Position numbers and translations under genes: made by a program
NCBI GenBank assembly: GCA_023374045.1
Contig: CM041780.1
Span: 167,515,074 to 167,579,073 of the forward strand
Source of the DNA: Limonium bicolor
Taxonomy: Eukaryota; Streptophyta; Magnoliopsida; Caryophyllales; Plumbaginaceae
Direction: 5' to 3'
Length of the DNA stretch: 64,000 nucleotides
Part shown: positions 53,451 to 64,000 of the stretch, in pieces
Position numbering within the stretch: the stretch's first letter is position 1
Layout: each line of letters opens with the position of its first letter
The notes under the pieces: generated by a model
Databases searched by the model: none
What the model was told of the DNA's origin: nothing
Seen by the model: the letters and a program-made list of their open reading frames with translations, nothing else

Positions 53451-55190
53451 AATTGTAAATTTCTTAAAAATACTTAAAAACTTCCCAAATTGCTCATCTA
53501 GATTCTTTTCTTTGGGCCTATTCTGGAAAGGAAGTGGAGAGAGATGTTTAGCAAGAGTGGAAGAGATAGGTAATTCTGGAGACTTCTTTCCTTGGAAATA
53601 TTTTTCTGTGGAGATTGAACTTCCTCAGGTATCTCTCGGTCTTCCTCTTGATTTTCTTGATTTGCTTCTCTTGGTCATCAACTTCATCTTGGGGAGAGGG
53701 GTCTTCTAGGGGCCTACCGCTTCTCAAAGTAACCACCTTAGCTTGTTCTCTTGGATTAGGCTTCGGTTGACTTGGGAGGGTGCCAGCTGCCTCTGGGCAA
53801 GTTGTTATGAGATTTGATCAACTTGAGTTTTAAGGCCCTGATTAAATGTCATCTGGTTGGCATTGAAGGCCTCCTGCTCGGTGAACTTAGTTTGGGCGGT
53901 AGTCATGAAGTTCATCGTCATATTTTGCATGTTTTGCATCATGGCTTCCATTCTAGCCAAGTTACCATCATAAGAGGAGGATGGTTGTTGTTATTGTTGG
54001 TTGTTGTTGTTGTGTGTTGTGTTGTTGTTGTTGTTGTTGTGTTGTTGTTGTTGTTTGTTGTTGTTGTTGTGTGTGTTGTGTTGTGTTGTGTTTGTTGCTG
54101 TTGTTGTGGTCTAAATCCCGGCGGGCCACCTTGAGGTCTATACCCCATTTGAGAATTATTTGCTTGGTGTGGCCCTTGAGGTTTATAACCCATCAAGTTA
54201 TTGGAAATATTACTCGGCCCTCCTTAGGTGGAATCGTTGTTCCTCCATGAGAAATTAGGAAGATTTCTCCATGGCGCATTGTTGTTGTTATAGTTGTAGC
54301 TGGGGCGGTTGCTAACAAAGTTGACATCTTCTTGTTCCTCGATGTAACTTCTTCACAAAAATGGGTCTCATGGGGACCCGCACATATAGCACACCCCTCT
54401 GTGGCTGAAGTGGAAGATGATGAAGCTACAGATTTTGCATTCTCTTTTTGGGATGTAGCAAGCTTCTCCACCATCTTTGTGAGTGAGGATATTTGGGCGG
54501 AAAGATGATCGGATGGTCAACATGAAGTAGACCGGCCGCTCTTGAAGTTCTTCCCTTTATTTCTAGTCCATTGCCTCGTGTTGCTAGTCATTGTCTCAAG
54601 AAGTTCCGTTCCTTCTTGAGGGGACTTGTTATGAAGCTACCTCCAGAGGATGAATTCACAAGCAAACGGTTCGCATCGTCAAGCCCATTAAAGAAAGATA
54701 GGCATAACGATTGGTCATCCAAACCATGGTGGGAGCAATTCATTAACATCTCCTTGAACCGGTCCCATGCATCGTACCATGTTTCTCCGGGCTCTTGGTA
54801 GAATGTATTAATTTATCCAATCAGTTGCCTCGTCCTACTAGTCGGGTAATATTTGGCAAGGAACTTTTGAGCCATTTGTGCCCATGTTTGGATTGATTGG
54901 GGCGGTAAATTTCTAAACCATCTTGATGCGGAGTCGGATAGGGAATGGGGGAAGAGCTGCAACGGGATTCTCTCCTTTACCGTGCCGGCTTTCCCGAAGG
55001 AATTGCAAAAGTCAAGGAAGAGACTAAGGTGGTTTAGAGCGTCGTCTGGATTTGCTCCACTGAACTTTCCTAAGTCCCAGACTGCGGTAATAAAATGCGT
55101 CTTGAAAACCCATTGTCTCGCTTCCTCCGGTGTCAATACTGGGAGGACTATAGCCGAAGGCCTCCCTTCGGTATCCGGCTGGTGGTAATC
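53451..55190 (-). pseudogene. gag: Gag of minus-strand Athila
   Basis: The gag domain is at 55136-54813 (KTHFITAVWDLGKFSGANPD, LQLFPHSLSDSASRWFRNLP, FLAKYYPTSR). It continues past a stop at 54815 in a partly shifted frame (AWDRFKEMLM, SFFNGLDDANR). A knuckle-like CAICAGPHETHFC lies near 54383-54345. A Gln/Asn/Thr-rich tract encoded by a TTG-type microsatellite follows at 53985-54110, then VTLRSGRPLEDPSPQDE, the Athila Gag-protease junction, near 53735. Several stops and shifts show decay. Confidence 0.88.
53985..54110. repeat. GTT microsatellite inside gag
   Basis: An almost pure GTT/TGT run with interruptions. On the minus strand it encodes poly-Gln/Asn/Thr depending on frame. The plus-strand Val/Leu-rich frames here are artefacts. 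Confidence 0.9.
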
Positions 55191-55532
55191 AGAGAGGGCT
55201 CGGTGTTGCTGTTGCCCATTATTCTAAATTTCTGGTTGGTCTCCATCCGCCATGTTTAAATCTCTTATGCGTCTTCTAAGAGTGCGCTCAAGTTCGGATC
55301 TCGGACTAGCAAGCGGGGAGCTACTAGACCGAGTGTTTGGCATACGCAGAAGGAACACAAGCTACCTAATCAATCACAAGAAAAACCAGCACTACAACTT
55401 ATTAATAGAAAATATAAACAAGGATAGGATAAAACAACAAAAACGAAAACACAATCAAAGAAAACAAAACACTAAACTTTAAACAAAAGAGAAAAACTAA
55501 AAATACGAAACTAGGGAATTGATGGAATCAAT
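55191..55532 (-). other. Leader of minus-strand Athila
   Basis: Between the primer site and the conserved gag domain. It probably includes the Gag N-terminus: the minus strand from 55252 reads toward ATGGCGGATGGAGACC. A-rich near the primer site. No further feature. Confidence 0.45.
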
Positions 55533-55550
55533 CCCCCAGCAACGGCGCCA
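55533..55550 (-). promoter_or_regulatory. Primer-binding site of minus-strand Athila
   Basis: The minus strand reads TGGCGCCGTTGCTGGGGG, the Athila tRNA-Asp-type site, six bases from the LTR end. Confidence 0.9.
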
Positions 55551-55556
55551 CAAACT

Positions 55557-56849
55557 TGTTGTGCAAAAACTATATAACAAGGTATATAAATAAATGCAAG
55601 GAATAGGCAAGTGCACCTAATCGGTGTAGTACAACAAGTGTCGTATCCACAAGGAAATTGGTCCTAACTTCCTAGTCTCGGTACTTAATAATTGCAATGA
55701 AAACAGTAAATTGGGGTTTAGCCGGCGGCAAGCTTGATTGTGTTGTTGAGTAATTGCAAGAAAACAAATAAACTAAAGGAGATAGTTTAATGGAATGGAT
55801 GGAGAAGTACTTTGGGAATTTGGCAATCACCCAAACTACCTAGATATGCTAGCAACTCTTCTTATGCCATAGTTTCTTTTAGAACAATAATAATATAACC
55901 CTTTAAACCAAGATGAGTCATTCTCACTTAGTTAATTTTAGCCTTCAAAATCAATTAGGACTAAACTCACTAAGTAGCATTAGCAAGTTCTAGAACAAAG
56001 CCCCAAATTATACTCACTAATCCTAGGAGCATAAATTAAGAGTTCTCTCTCAATTTGGTCACAAACCCTAACTCAAAACCAAATTGTAGATGGGTTTCAC
56101 CACAAATGCACTCAAGAGATCAATTTGAGAACATTGAATGATAATTAAGAGAGAAACACTATATTAAGGCATAATCAAGATTCACAAGCACATTCTAGGG
56201 TTTGGGTTCAAAGACCCATCCAAAGCACAATAGAGTACTACTCAAGCATAGAGGAAAGAAAAATTAGAAAAGAGTAAGAAGAAGCCATTGTAGGAGCTTG
56301 GAAGCTTTGGAGAAGGTGAGTTATTCCTTCTTCTCTTCTTCCTCTTCTTTCTCCTCTTCTTTCTCTTTCATCTCGTTCTTTCTCTTCTTTTGTGTGTGTG
56401 GAAGTGTAAAATGCAAAGAATACCCCAAATCCCCTCTGTTTTCCCGTCTTTAAAATGATTGTTCTGGGAAATTTTCCGTCGGGACCACCCCTGTGGGCGG
56501 TCCACAGGGGCGGTCCACACCAGAGGCGATTCCAGTGTTCCAAATCGACTGGATCGCCCACAGGGGCGGTCCACAGGAGCGGTCCACACCAGAGGGCACT
56601 CTTCTGCACCCAAATTGACTCGTTTGACCCCTCGTCTTTGACACACTCCTCGAGGCATTAACTCAGCTACAAAGTCTTGAAAGTCTCTCAAAACCATTGC
56701 TCAAGTGAGCTTTTACCTAAATTTAAATTAAAACTGCATGAGTTCAACTATATTAACGAAATGCTCTATCAAGTGGTGAAATAAGTCAATAGTTGCACGA
56801 CATAAAGGTAAGTATAGACCTTATAAATACATCATTTCACCACTTATCA
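55557..56849 (-). repeat. 5' LTR of minus-strand Athila
   Basis: On the minus strand it starts TGATAAGTGGTG at 56849 and ends GCACAACA at 55557 (1293 bp). It has the same terminal style as the plus-strand Athila (TGATAAG...CAACA) but a different body. It contains a TTC-rich run (56320-56395) and paired GGACC hairpins (56478-56602). The matching 3' LTR is not in the window. Confidence 0.85.
56478..56602. repeat. GGTCCACAGGGGCGGTCC hairpin repeats
   Basis: Two units about 69 bp apart (GGTCCACACC starts at 56511 and 56580). Each has CGGTCC words facing GGACC- and CCCCTGTGG-type complements (for example GGACCACCCCTGTGG near 56481 against CCACAGGGGCGGTCC). It lies inside the Athila LTR. Confidence 0.8.
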
Positions 56850-56861
56850 CGCGCCACTCGT

Positions 56862-57110
56862 GGTTTATTCTTCGTGCCATATTATAAATGACGCTACACC
56901 GTGAACCGTCATTTATTGTCTTAGCGGGAATATTTGTCGCTGTAAATTAAACAGCGTGCCCCTCTTCATTGACTATAACCACAGTTGGGAACCGTGGTTT
57001 ATTCTTCGTGCCATATTACAAATGACGGTTACACCGTGAACCGTCATTCATTGTCTTAGCGAGAATATTTTTTGCTGAAAATTGAACGACGCGCCACTAA
57101 TTCATTCTCT
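56862..57110. repeat. Two copies of a ~130-bp CACTA subterminal unit
   Basis: CGTGGTTTATTCTTCGTGCC, then AAATGACG, ACCGTGAACCGTCATT, ATTGTCTTAGCG and GAATATTT appear in the same order twice, starting near 56870 and 56993. Confidence 0.88.
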
Positions 57111-57139
57111 TTTTATATCTCTCTTCCACTGCCTTCATA

Positions 57140-57590
57140 ACTCACGGTCATTTTTACAACCCCCAAACTGTCGAACAAGGAACATGCTCTGCGCCTTCTC
57201 TTCAACCTCACGGTGATTTTTGCAACCCACCACGGCGAACAAGGACCAAACTCCTCACGATAATTTTTGCAACCCTCTGCCCCTTCTCTGCTCCACTATT
57301 TCATTCTCTTTTTTATATCTCTCTCTCCTCTTCCTCATCACCACTCACTGTAATTTTTGTAACCCTAACCGTGAACAAGGACATGCTCGAGCCTCTCCCA
57401 TTCTCTTGTGTCACGGTAATTTTTGCAACCTACACTAATTTTTGAACATGGTCTACGCCTCTTACATTCTCTTTCACGGTAATTTTGCAACCTACCGATG
57501 AACAAGGAACATAATGCGACTTCACTCATTATTTTGCAACCCTAATTCGCAAACAAGGAACATACATGTTCTGGCCTCTTCATTCTCTTC
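57140..57590. repeat. CACGGTAATTTTTGCAACC repeats
   Basis: About six irregular units of 60-90 bp containing CACGGT(A/C)ATTTTTGCAACC and GAACAAGGA(A)CATG. Low-grade tandem repeat within the CACTA remnant; the frames here are not genes. Confidence 0.75.
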
Positions 57591-58021
57591 TGTCTGTGCA
57601 TGTAGAGATTACTGCCGCCGCTAAATCGCCGACGATTTGAAAAAAAATCACATTCTATAAACCACGGGTTTATGTATAACCGTGGTTTATTATTGATTTT
57701 ATACACTATATACCACGGTTTTAAGAATAACTATCATTTATAACACACTTTATACCACGGTTCTATGTGGAACCGTCATTTATAACACACTTTATACCAC
57801 GGTTCTGACTCCCAACCGTGGTATAAGTCAATGAATATCATGGGAGAAGGGGTGTTTAAACGACGGTTTTAACCAACCGTGGTTTTTTCGCTTACTTTAA
57901 ACGACCGTTATGAACCGTCATTTATAGCTATTTGTAAATATACGACGCGAGCATAAACCACGGTTCCTAACCGTGGTATATAGGCAAAATAACCGTGGTT
58001 AAAGCATTTTCTGCACTAGTG

Positions 58022-60212
58022 TTGGTTCCCAACCTAGGTCTCGGACCCAGCTAAAAACTGTTACTTTTGTAATTTTCAGCCCCAAATCAACCCTTAATCC
58101 ACCCCTAATCATTCCATAATCTTTCCACATGCTTCCTACATGTTTAAGCACACATAAACACTCCTTAAACGCTCCTAACCATTGGTCCAAACCTTACTCC
58201 AATTCTTGCTCAATTTCTACAAACTCAAATTCTCACATTTTGCATTTTGCATTTTGCACTCTTATGCATTTCTAATTTCCCCTTGATGGTTTACCTCTTG
58301 ATCTCACCTTTTTTTACCATTCCCAACTCATCCTAGACAATTTCATTAACTATACCCAAGTCCAACACCTCCATTTCCATGATTATGAACACTTTTCACT
58401 CTTTTTTTTTCTAGTAATTCCAAGCTACCACACCTCATTATGCTGCAGATTTTTACACCTTACACACCCATTGTCCATTCACCATTTCAAGGCCATTAGT
58501 CAACTCTAAACCACCCAACTGAACACCTAAGTTCTCTCATTTACCAACCAACCACCTAAAAGCACTCATTTCTACTAAAATCTTGTCATAACCTCCCTAT
58601 AAACCTAACATATCCAAACTCATCCATTCTCACCATTTTCATTCCTAATCTAGCCACACCCTTAAAGGGTCCTACCACACACAATATCATTCACAATTCA
58701 CCAAATCCTCTTCAAACCACAATATCAATATATGTATTCACATCACTTGGCTCTAAGGCCCTTAATTCAAATAACATCCATAAATTCCCTCAACTTCAAC
58801 CAACTACATTATTTCACATAATTGGGTTCATTATTTAATTAACCCATCCCAAATCCTAAAGCATTCAAAATAAACCTTAAGGTGGATTTCTTACCTTAAG
58901 CTCTTTATTTCCTCTTTTCTTTTCCAATCTCTTCCTTCTCTCTTTCTTGATCAAAATCGGCCAAGTGGCAATGGACTTTCTCAAATCCATCCCAACACCC
59001 AAGAACCACAAAATTTAACATAATTAAAATCCTAAACCCTTAGAAATACACTAATCCAATGAAAGGCTTGAAACACCATAGTTAGGTTTACCTTTTGAGT
59101 TTTTAAGAGGGGTTTTTACCCCTTAAGTCAAGAAGGGGGTTCCACCACCATATTGGAGGGTTGAAACAAAGCTCCAAAACAAGAGTAAAACCAGGTATGA
59201 GAGAGAGAGCAAAATCGGCCAGCACAATGAGTGGAGAAAATGAGGTTTTTTCGTGGAGATTTTACCTTAGGATAGAGAGAGGACTCCAAACTTCACTTTG
59301 ATGCCCTTTTCTCTTCAAAATGGGATAAACCCTGGAGATGAACTTCATAATTTTCAGATTTTGAAAAGAGGGAAGTGTAGAGCTTGAGGAGGAGAAGAAG
59401 AATATGTAGTTTATTTTGCATTTGGAGCTTTAATGGAGCTTGTACAAGGGAAATGAGGTGGAGAAGCCATGGCTGTTGGTGAAGAACTCAAAAATCGTCC
59501 CCAACCAGAGAGAAAGGAGCAAGATCGGTTGGGAGGAGGAAAGAAGAAGAAAGAGAAAGGAAAATGAGAAAATGAGGGAGAGAGAGAGGGTGTCTACTTT
59601 TCTACTTTTTCTTTCTTTCTTTTCTTTTCTTTCTTTCTTTCTAGCTTATTACTAGTAGAGGGGCTGCTCTACTTAGAAGAAACCGGCCCCATATATAGTA
59701 CAAGCTGGAGCGTTTTTCATATTTTACAGAAAACGCTCGTTAATTTACCCGGTGTTGCACTATCTTCCTAACCGGGCCCGTTTTTCGGATTTTTCTCGTT
59801 TCTTTATTTTGTTGGTTCTTAAGATTCCATTAATGCTTAATTATAGTTATTAATGAACTATAATTTTTACGGGTTCATTTGACCACTTAAAGTCACGTTT
59901 TCGGGTTTTCTCGAAAAACGTGCGCTAAAGCATAATTAGCATTTTTAATTCATTTTATGGATCCGTTTTCTTCGGTAATTGTTCCCGTATATTAATTAGG
60001 CATTATTAAGCCTTGGAAATCACTCCATGACCCTGTCGAGGTCGTATTCCTCCTATGGTCACATAACGCTCATTTTAGCATTTTTTCGCTTTTTAAGCAT
60101 TTTCTCTTTCATTTGTATTTATTTTCTTTCCCAAATTCTTTAGGAACTTATAGGCCCTAAAATATTTATATTAGAGTAATTTAATCACCTTAATTAAGTT
60201 CGGGGAATTTCA
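58022..60212 (-). mobile_element. Tekay-like LTR fragment, minus strand
   Basis: On the minus strand it starts TGAAATTCCCCGAACTTAATT at 60212, close to TGAAATACCCCAAACTTAGAT of the chromovirus at 38030. A TATA-like TATATATGG (59697-59691) is followed by GGCCGGTTTCTT, as in the chromovirus. AAGCTCCAAATGCAAAAT, CAAGCTC and AAGTTTGGAGTCC...AAGGTAAA also match in order. It is a different family of the same clade, interrupted on the left by the CACTA element. No polypurine tract is evident at 60213, so it may be a 5' or solo LTR. Confidence 0.7.
59600..59642. repeat. TTTC microsatellite
   Basis: CTTTCTTTC-type run inside the minus-strand LTR. Confidence 0.9.
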
Positions 60213-63200
60213 TACGGATTCTCAGATCTGTTACCCAAGGTATTTACACACAATACCATGCAAGCACAATACTATGCAAGCACCAAACAATCACTACAAT
60301 CAGCATTACAACCACCCATCTGGTTTTACAATACAAATATATGCATACATAGAATGCAAAGTTATCCCAAAGCAATGCAAAAGTACTCTTTCATATGATC
60401 CTGCAGCACTTAGTCATCTAGACGCAGGACTCTCTAGGTCCTGCAGCCCTTGGAAAAATACAAAACACCCACTGCCACCGCCCCAACCAGTCACTTAGGA
60501 CCACCGCACGTACGGTGTAGTGGTTTCAAAACTAATCTTCATTCTCAAGTTTGAAGGAAAAATCCTTTTTTCCAAAAACTAGTTGGAAATTCTTTTTGAA
60601 AACTCAATACAACTCCAATTCCAATTTATGCCAATTGCACCTATTCTTAGCGTGATTACTTGTGACCACTTGAAGGGAGCTTCAAGAATTATTCGACCCT
60701 GATGTGATCAGCATCAGTGTTTGAACTATCTTTCCACCCAATTTGTGTTCAGTTTCCCTTGATATGATCAGGATCAAGTTCGACTTCCCACTTCAGTTTC
60801 GAATAGCAATTTGTTTAAACATTTCCCATTTTTATCTTTTAATTATTCTAGTGATGATCATACATCAATACATCTGCAAGGGATGAAACTCATTCCATCA
60901 ATCATCCTCAATTTACTTCCACATAATTTACCTGGGAATTCACTACTTATGGGACTCATTTCATCAATTATTACTCCTTTCATCCATTATTCTCAATCAT
61001 CTCAAATAATTATCTAGGATACAATACTTGTGGAGCTCAATACACCAATCATTCTCAATTTGCCTAAAAACAATCACCTAGGGAACTCAATTCCTTCTAG
61101 GTTCTACATCGATTTCATACCGACTCATGCATCCAATGCCATGTCTAACCTCAAATAGACATATACTATAGGGATTCTCATTCCCCTAGGAGTTCCTCTA
61201 CTCCTTTTACAAATATTCTCACACCGGAGTTACAAGATAGGTATATTTATATCCATGGTATTTGCATCTCTGTGCGCAATTACCACAATTACGCTATGAA
61301 TGAATACATATGTTTATGTAACATAAGTACCAATCATCAAAATTAATTCTTTTGTGTTATACACAATGTAGTTTACGTACTTAATACGTATACATACACT
61401 AAGCGGTTTTTCGCTCTACCCCCCTTAAAAGGATTACACCCACGTAATCTACCATATGTTGTCATTGAACATTGGTTCACTAAATTCAGGCGTCCTGAAG
61501 CGTTTTAGCTTCTATGCGGTTTATTGTACAATGTATTCTGGTCATAGGGTATTAACCATATTGACGGTTTAGTCCCTGCCCCAAGAATTCTCATCGGAGT
61601 TTATTTAACTCATAACCGGTTCGGTTCTAGCCTATCAGACTTCAAGGCATTAATAATTAGTCATTCTCTCATACTCACTGGGTATATTAAACCTCTGAGC
61701 TAGGGCTCACTAGCTTCTACTGCGCGACCCTGATAACTTTAGAGCTTAATTCGCCCTTTTCATTATTCTTAATGTATTACACATCTACTTTTTATCCCTT
61801 TTATCCTGGGATATACGATTTCTCACCGGCGGGTGGTATCTCTTACTGTACGCGAACTCATTGTGTTATAGATTTTCTATCCAGTTTTCTGAAATCTATT
61901 GTGCGTATTGTTGTATACTTCTGTGATTACTCACTTAGTTCCTCCGACTTATTGTCGATTAAGGTCGAGATACTACGTCATATGTAGTGCTTCCTCTTGT
62001 TAGTGGCTTTTGAATTATGTTTACTTACTGATTCTATTCAAGTATTCTTTTTCATGCACAACCTTACATATCTATGCGTCGGTCCTCTTAGCTTTCATAA
62101 TTTTTCTTCCGCCTTATTGCGATGAAGTTCATTTCATTATGTTGATGTGTCCAACATTCTTCGTGCCTCTTTGGCCCAAGGCCGCATGGTTGGATTCTAG
62201 GTTTTCACTTAACTGGCTTGCGCCATATTCACTGTTGCATTTGTAAGTCTTCCATATTGGGTACGGTTCGTTGTTTAGCAATTGGGTAGTCTTGCCCCAA
62301 GCTATTATTCTTCTATCGAGTTTATCCACTAGAACACGCTTTCAGTTTCCTATGCAATTGTAATAGGAATGAACAATGCGTTCCCTGTGAGATCTTTGTC
62401 ATATGGTTCAGACTATAGGCTTCCATGCCCAGTCTATCTACCAACCCTTGCTTTTCATCTGTACTGAGTCCAGCTCATGGGTCCGCTTGTTTCATATCAT
62501 TGTCTAACTATATTGACATAATGGTCGCTTGCTATGCACCATGTTCTTATTCATTATACCGGTATTGTTTTTCACGGCCTCTACTATGTGTAGCTTGCCT
62601 TTATTCTTTGCCCATCGTTGGCACAACTCCTCAACCGTTCACTCCAATGTCTAGTTTTATATTCAATTCCTTCGTGGTGTAAACACACTGGAAATTCTAT
62701 AGGTTCGTGAGTATGGTTGTCACCGTATCAAACCGTATGATTATTACCTTTTTAACGTGGAGATGTTCTACTCCAGATTCGGGTTCATGTGTAGGCTAGT
62801 CTGCCTCACATTCTTTCATCACTTATGATATCATTACCAAGTAGCTTGGATGACCACGGAAGAAGTAATCCATTGGATCACAAACTCTTTTGAGCGTTGG
62901 TCATTTGATGTGTCGTATTACGCACTTACATTGCTTGTTCTTGACATTTACTGCCTTCTAAATCCTAGGCATTGGATAGGGTCTGGCTGTGCAGTCTTAC
63001 TTCTCTATGTACATCATTGGGACATCCCAAGGGAACTTCAAGGGTTTACGGGTCCCGTTCTCTAAATAAGGGTATTTTATCACTATAAGTGAAAGCTCAC
63101 AATGAGGGGTTTATTACCACTCACAAGTCTCACAACAAGGGTTTACAGCGTTAGCTTCTGTTCATGTATTTCCATCATTCAGACTATGGTCCGCCATTTA

Positions 63201-64000
63201 CTTGGCTAACTATAGAGTGTGCTACTCTTTAAGTCCCTATGCTTTTTGAGCATTACCACTTTATAGTTCGTATTGCACACATGCAGTGTTTGCTTCTAAA
63301 CTGACTACTCTTCGTTTTTCAACCATTGCTATCAAATCTTCCTTTTCATACTATCTTGGAATTTCCCTTTTCTCTTTTAATTTGTTCTTTGACAATAATC
63401 ATGTGCTCAAGCTTTAATATGTTAACAGATGGAGTCCTCTTTCTGGAGGGGTCCACATATCTACCGCTCCAGTGGTCTCACAGTAATGGGAGGTATCCTC
63501 ACTCCTCTAATTTCTCATAACGCCTGAGCGTGGGCCAAATCGGTGGTGTCGTCACCTAGTTTTTATGTCCCTGTACTACTGTTACTGCTGGGAGTAGGAA
63601 GAGAAACTAAAAGCCTTGTCAGCTGTATACTAGGCTGATCCTCTAGTGATAGTGACACTGAAGTAATATTTACTCTAAGCTGCTCATTACATTGAATTCA
63701 AATCGAGTGGTTCGTTCGCCGCTCTATTCATTTGTATGAAATAATATTTCTTCTCTTATTGGTGCCATGCTCGGCAATTCTTTTTATTATTCAATGTGAG
63801 TTTTTCATCCGTGTGAATCTACAAAACGTAGTTGGTTTATGGCTTTTAAGCCACAATGCTTCGAGCTATACTCCTTGCAGGCTGTTATACAAATTTCCAC
63901 TTCTTCGTATGCCGTCAAATGGTTTGAAGGTGGTACCAGGCTCCATGACAAGGTCGTTGCATCACGCTTTCGTTCATAGGAGGCCCCTTAGGCGATCTGG
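60213..64000. other. Unrecognised noncoding DNA
   Basis: No protein domain, RNA gene or tandem array recognised on either strand. The short frames have no family resemblance. A minus-strand TTTTAAGGGGGGTAGAG near 61418-61434 matches the chromovirus polypurine tract (TTTTAAGGGGGGTAGAT at 48413-48429), but the following sequence GCGAAAAACC is not a recognisable LTR start. It may be a decayed element. Confidence 0.5.
61418..61434 (-). promoter_or_regulatory. Orphan polypurine tract
   Basis: The minus strand reads CTTTTAAGGGGGGTAGAG, almost identical to the chromovirus tract. No LTR start follows directly, and the recognisable LTR start is 1.2 kb further on (60212). Confidence 0.45.

Larger units (their letters stand above)
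56850..58021. mobile_element. CACTA transposon end (remnant)
   Basis: The right end reads, on the minus strand, CACTAGTGCAGAAAATGC starting at 58021, a typical CACTA terminal inverted repeat. Dense subterminal ACCGTGGTT/AACCACGGTT words fill 57650-58021, as expected for transposase-binding arrays. The left terminus and transposase are absent; the Athila LTR abuts at 56849, either inserted into the element or beside a truncation. A TTG at 58022-58024 may be one side of the 3-bp target duplication. Confidence 0.8.

Noticed and set aside
53814..54250. Val/Leu/Cys-rich plus-strand ORFs
   Set aside because: Antisense of the GTT microsatellite within a minus-strand gag.

Overview
The window is plant repeat DNA, probably heterochromatin of a large angiosperm genome. 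No intact host gene was recognised; every coding segment belongs to a Ty3/gypsy LTR retrotransposon. Clade-specific primer-binding sites, plant-type Gag/Pol domains, an Athila env-like ORF, a CACTA end and spliceosomal-type introns support a plant source.

The layout is a nest of insertions, outermost first. (1) A Tekay-like LTR on the minus strand (58022-60212) carries (2) a CACTA-type DNA transposon end (56850-58021). Beside or inside that lies (3) a minus-strand Athila (LTR 55557-56849, gag and protease 52616-55190, RT piece 37487-38029). The Athila was hit twice. One hit is (4a) a 14.6 kb plus-strand Tekay-type chromovirus (38030-52615, duplicated site GTAGA). The other is (4b) a minus-strand Tat/Ogre-like element whose LTR starts at 37486 and whose primer site, gag and tandem-repeat tail run leftward to position 1. 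The LTR of 4b was entered by (5) a plus-strand Athila (9753-32390, site AGTTT). The gag of that Athila was entered by (6) a young gag-only element (12828-22925, site CACTG).

The most unusual object is the chromovirus 4a. Between its Gag and protease lies an AlkB-family 2-oxoglutarate/Fe(II) dioxygenase domain with all recognisable active-site motifs (HxD, distal His, RxNxTxR). Gag appears to be split by GT-AG introns. The last Gag donor is in the same phase with two acceptors, one opening the AlkB frame and one opening the protease-Pol frame. This predicts alternative Gag-AlkB and Gag-Pol products. This copy has single-base frameshifts and is probably not functional as written.

The second theme is structural. 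Short hairpins occur in arrays in several unrelated elements, often with matched changes in both arms. Examples are two 12-bp-stem hairpins at 18640 and 18707, a 31-bp array at 19350-19835 whose loops hold CATAAG, a hairpin minisatellite of 72-bp period in the Athila, and one of about 73-bp period in the chromovirus LTR. The gag-only element ends in about 2 kb of such repeats.

The last 3.8 kb (60213-64000) and parts of 831-4320 hold nothing I can name.
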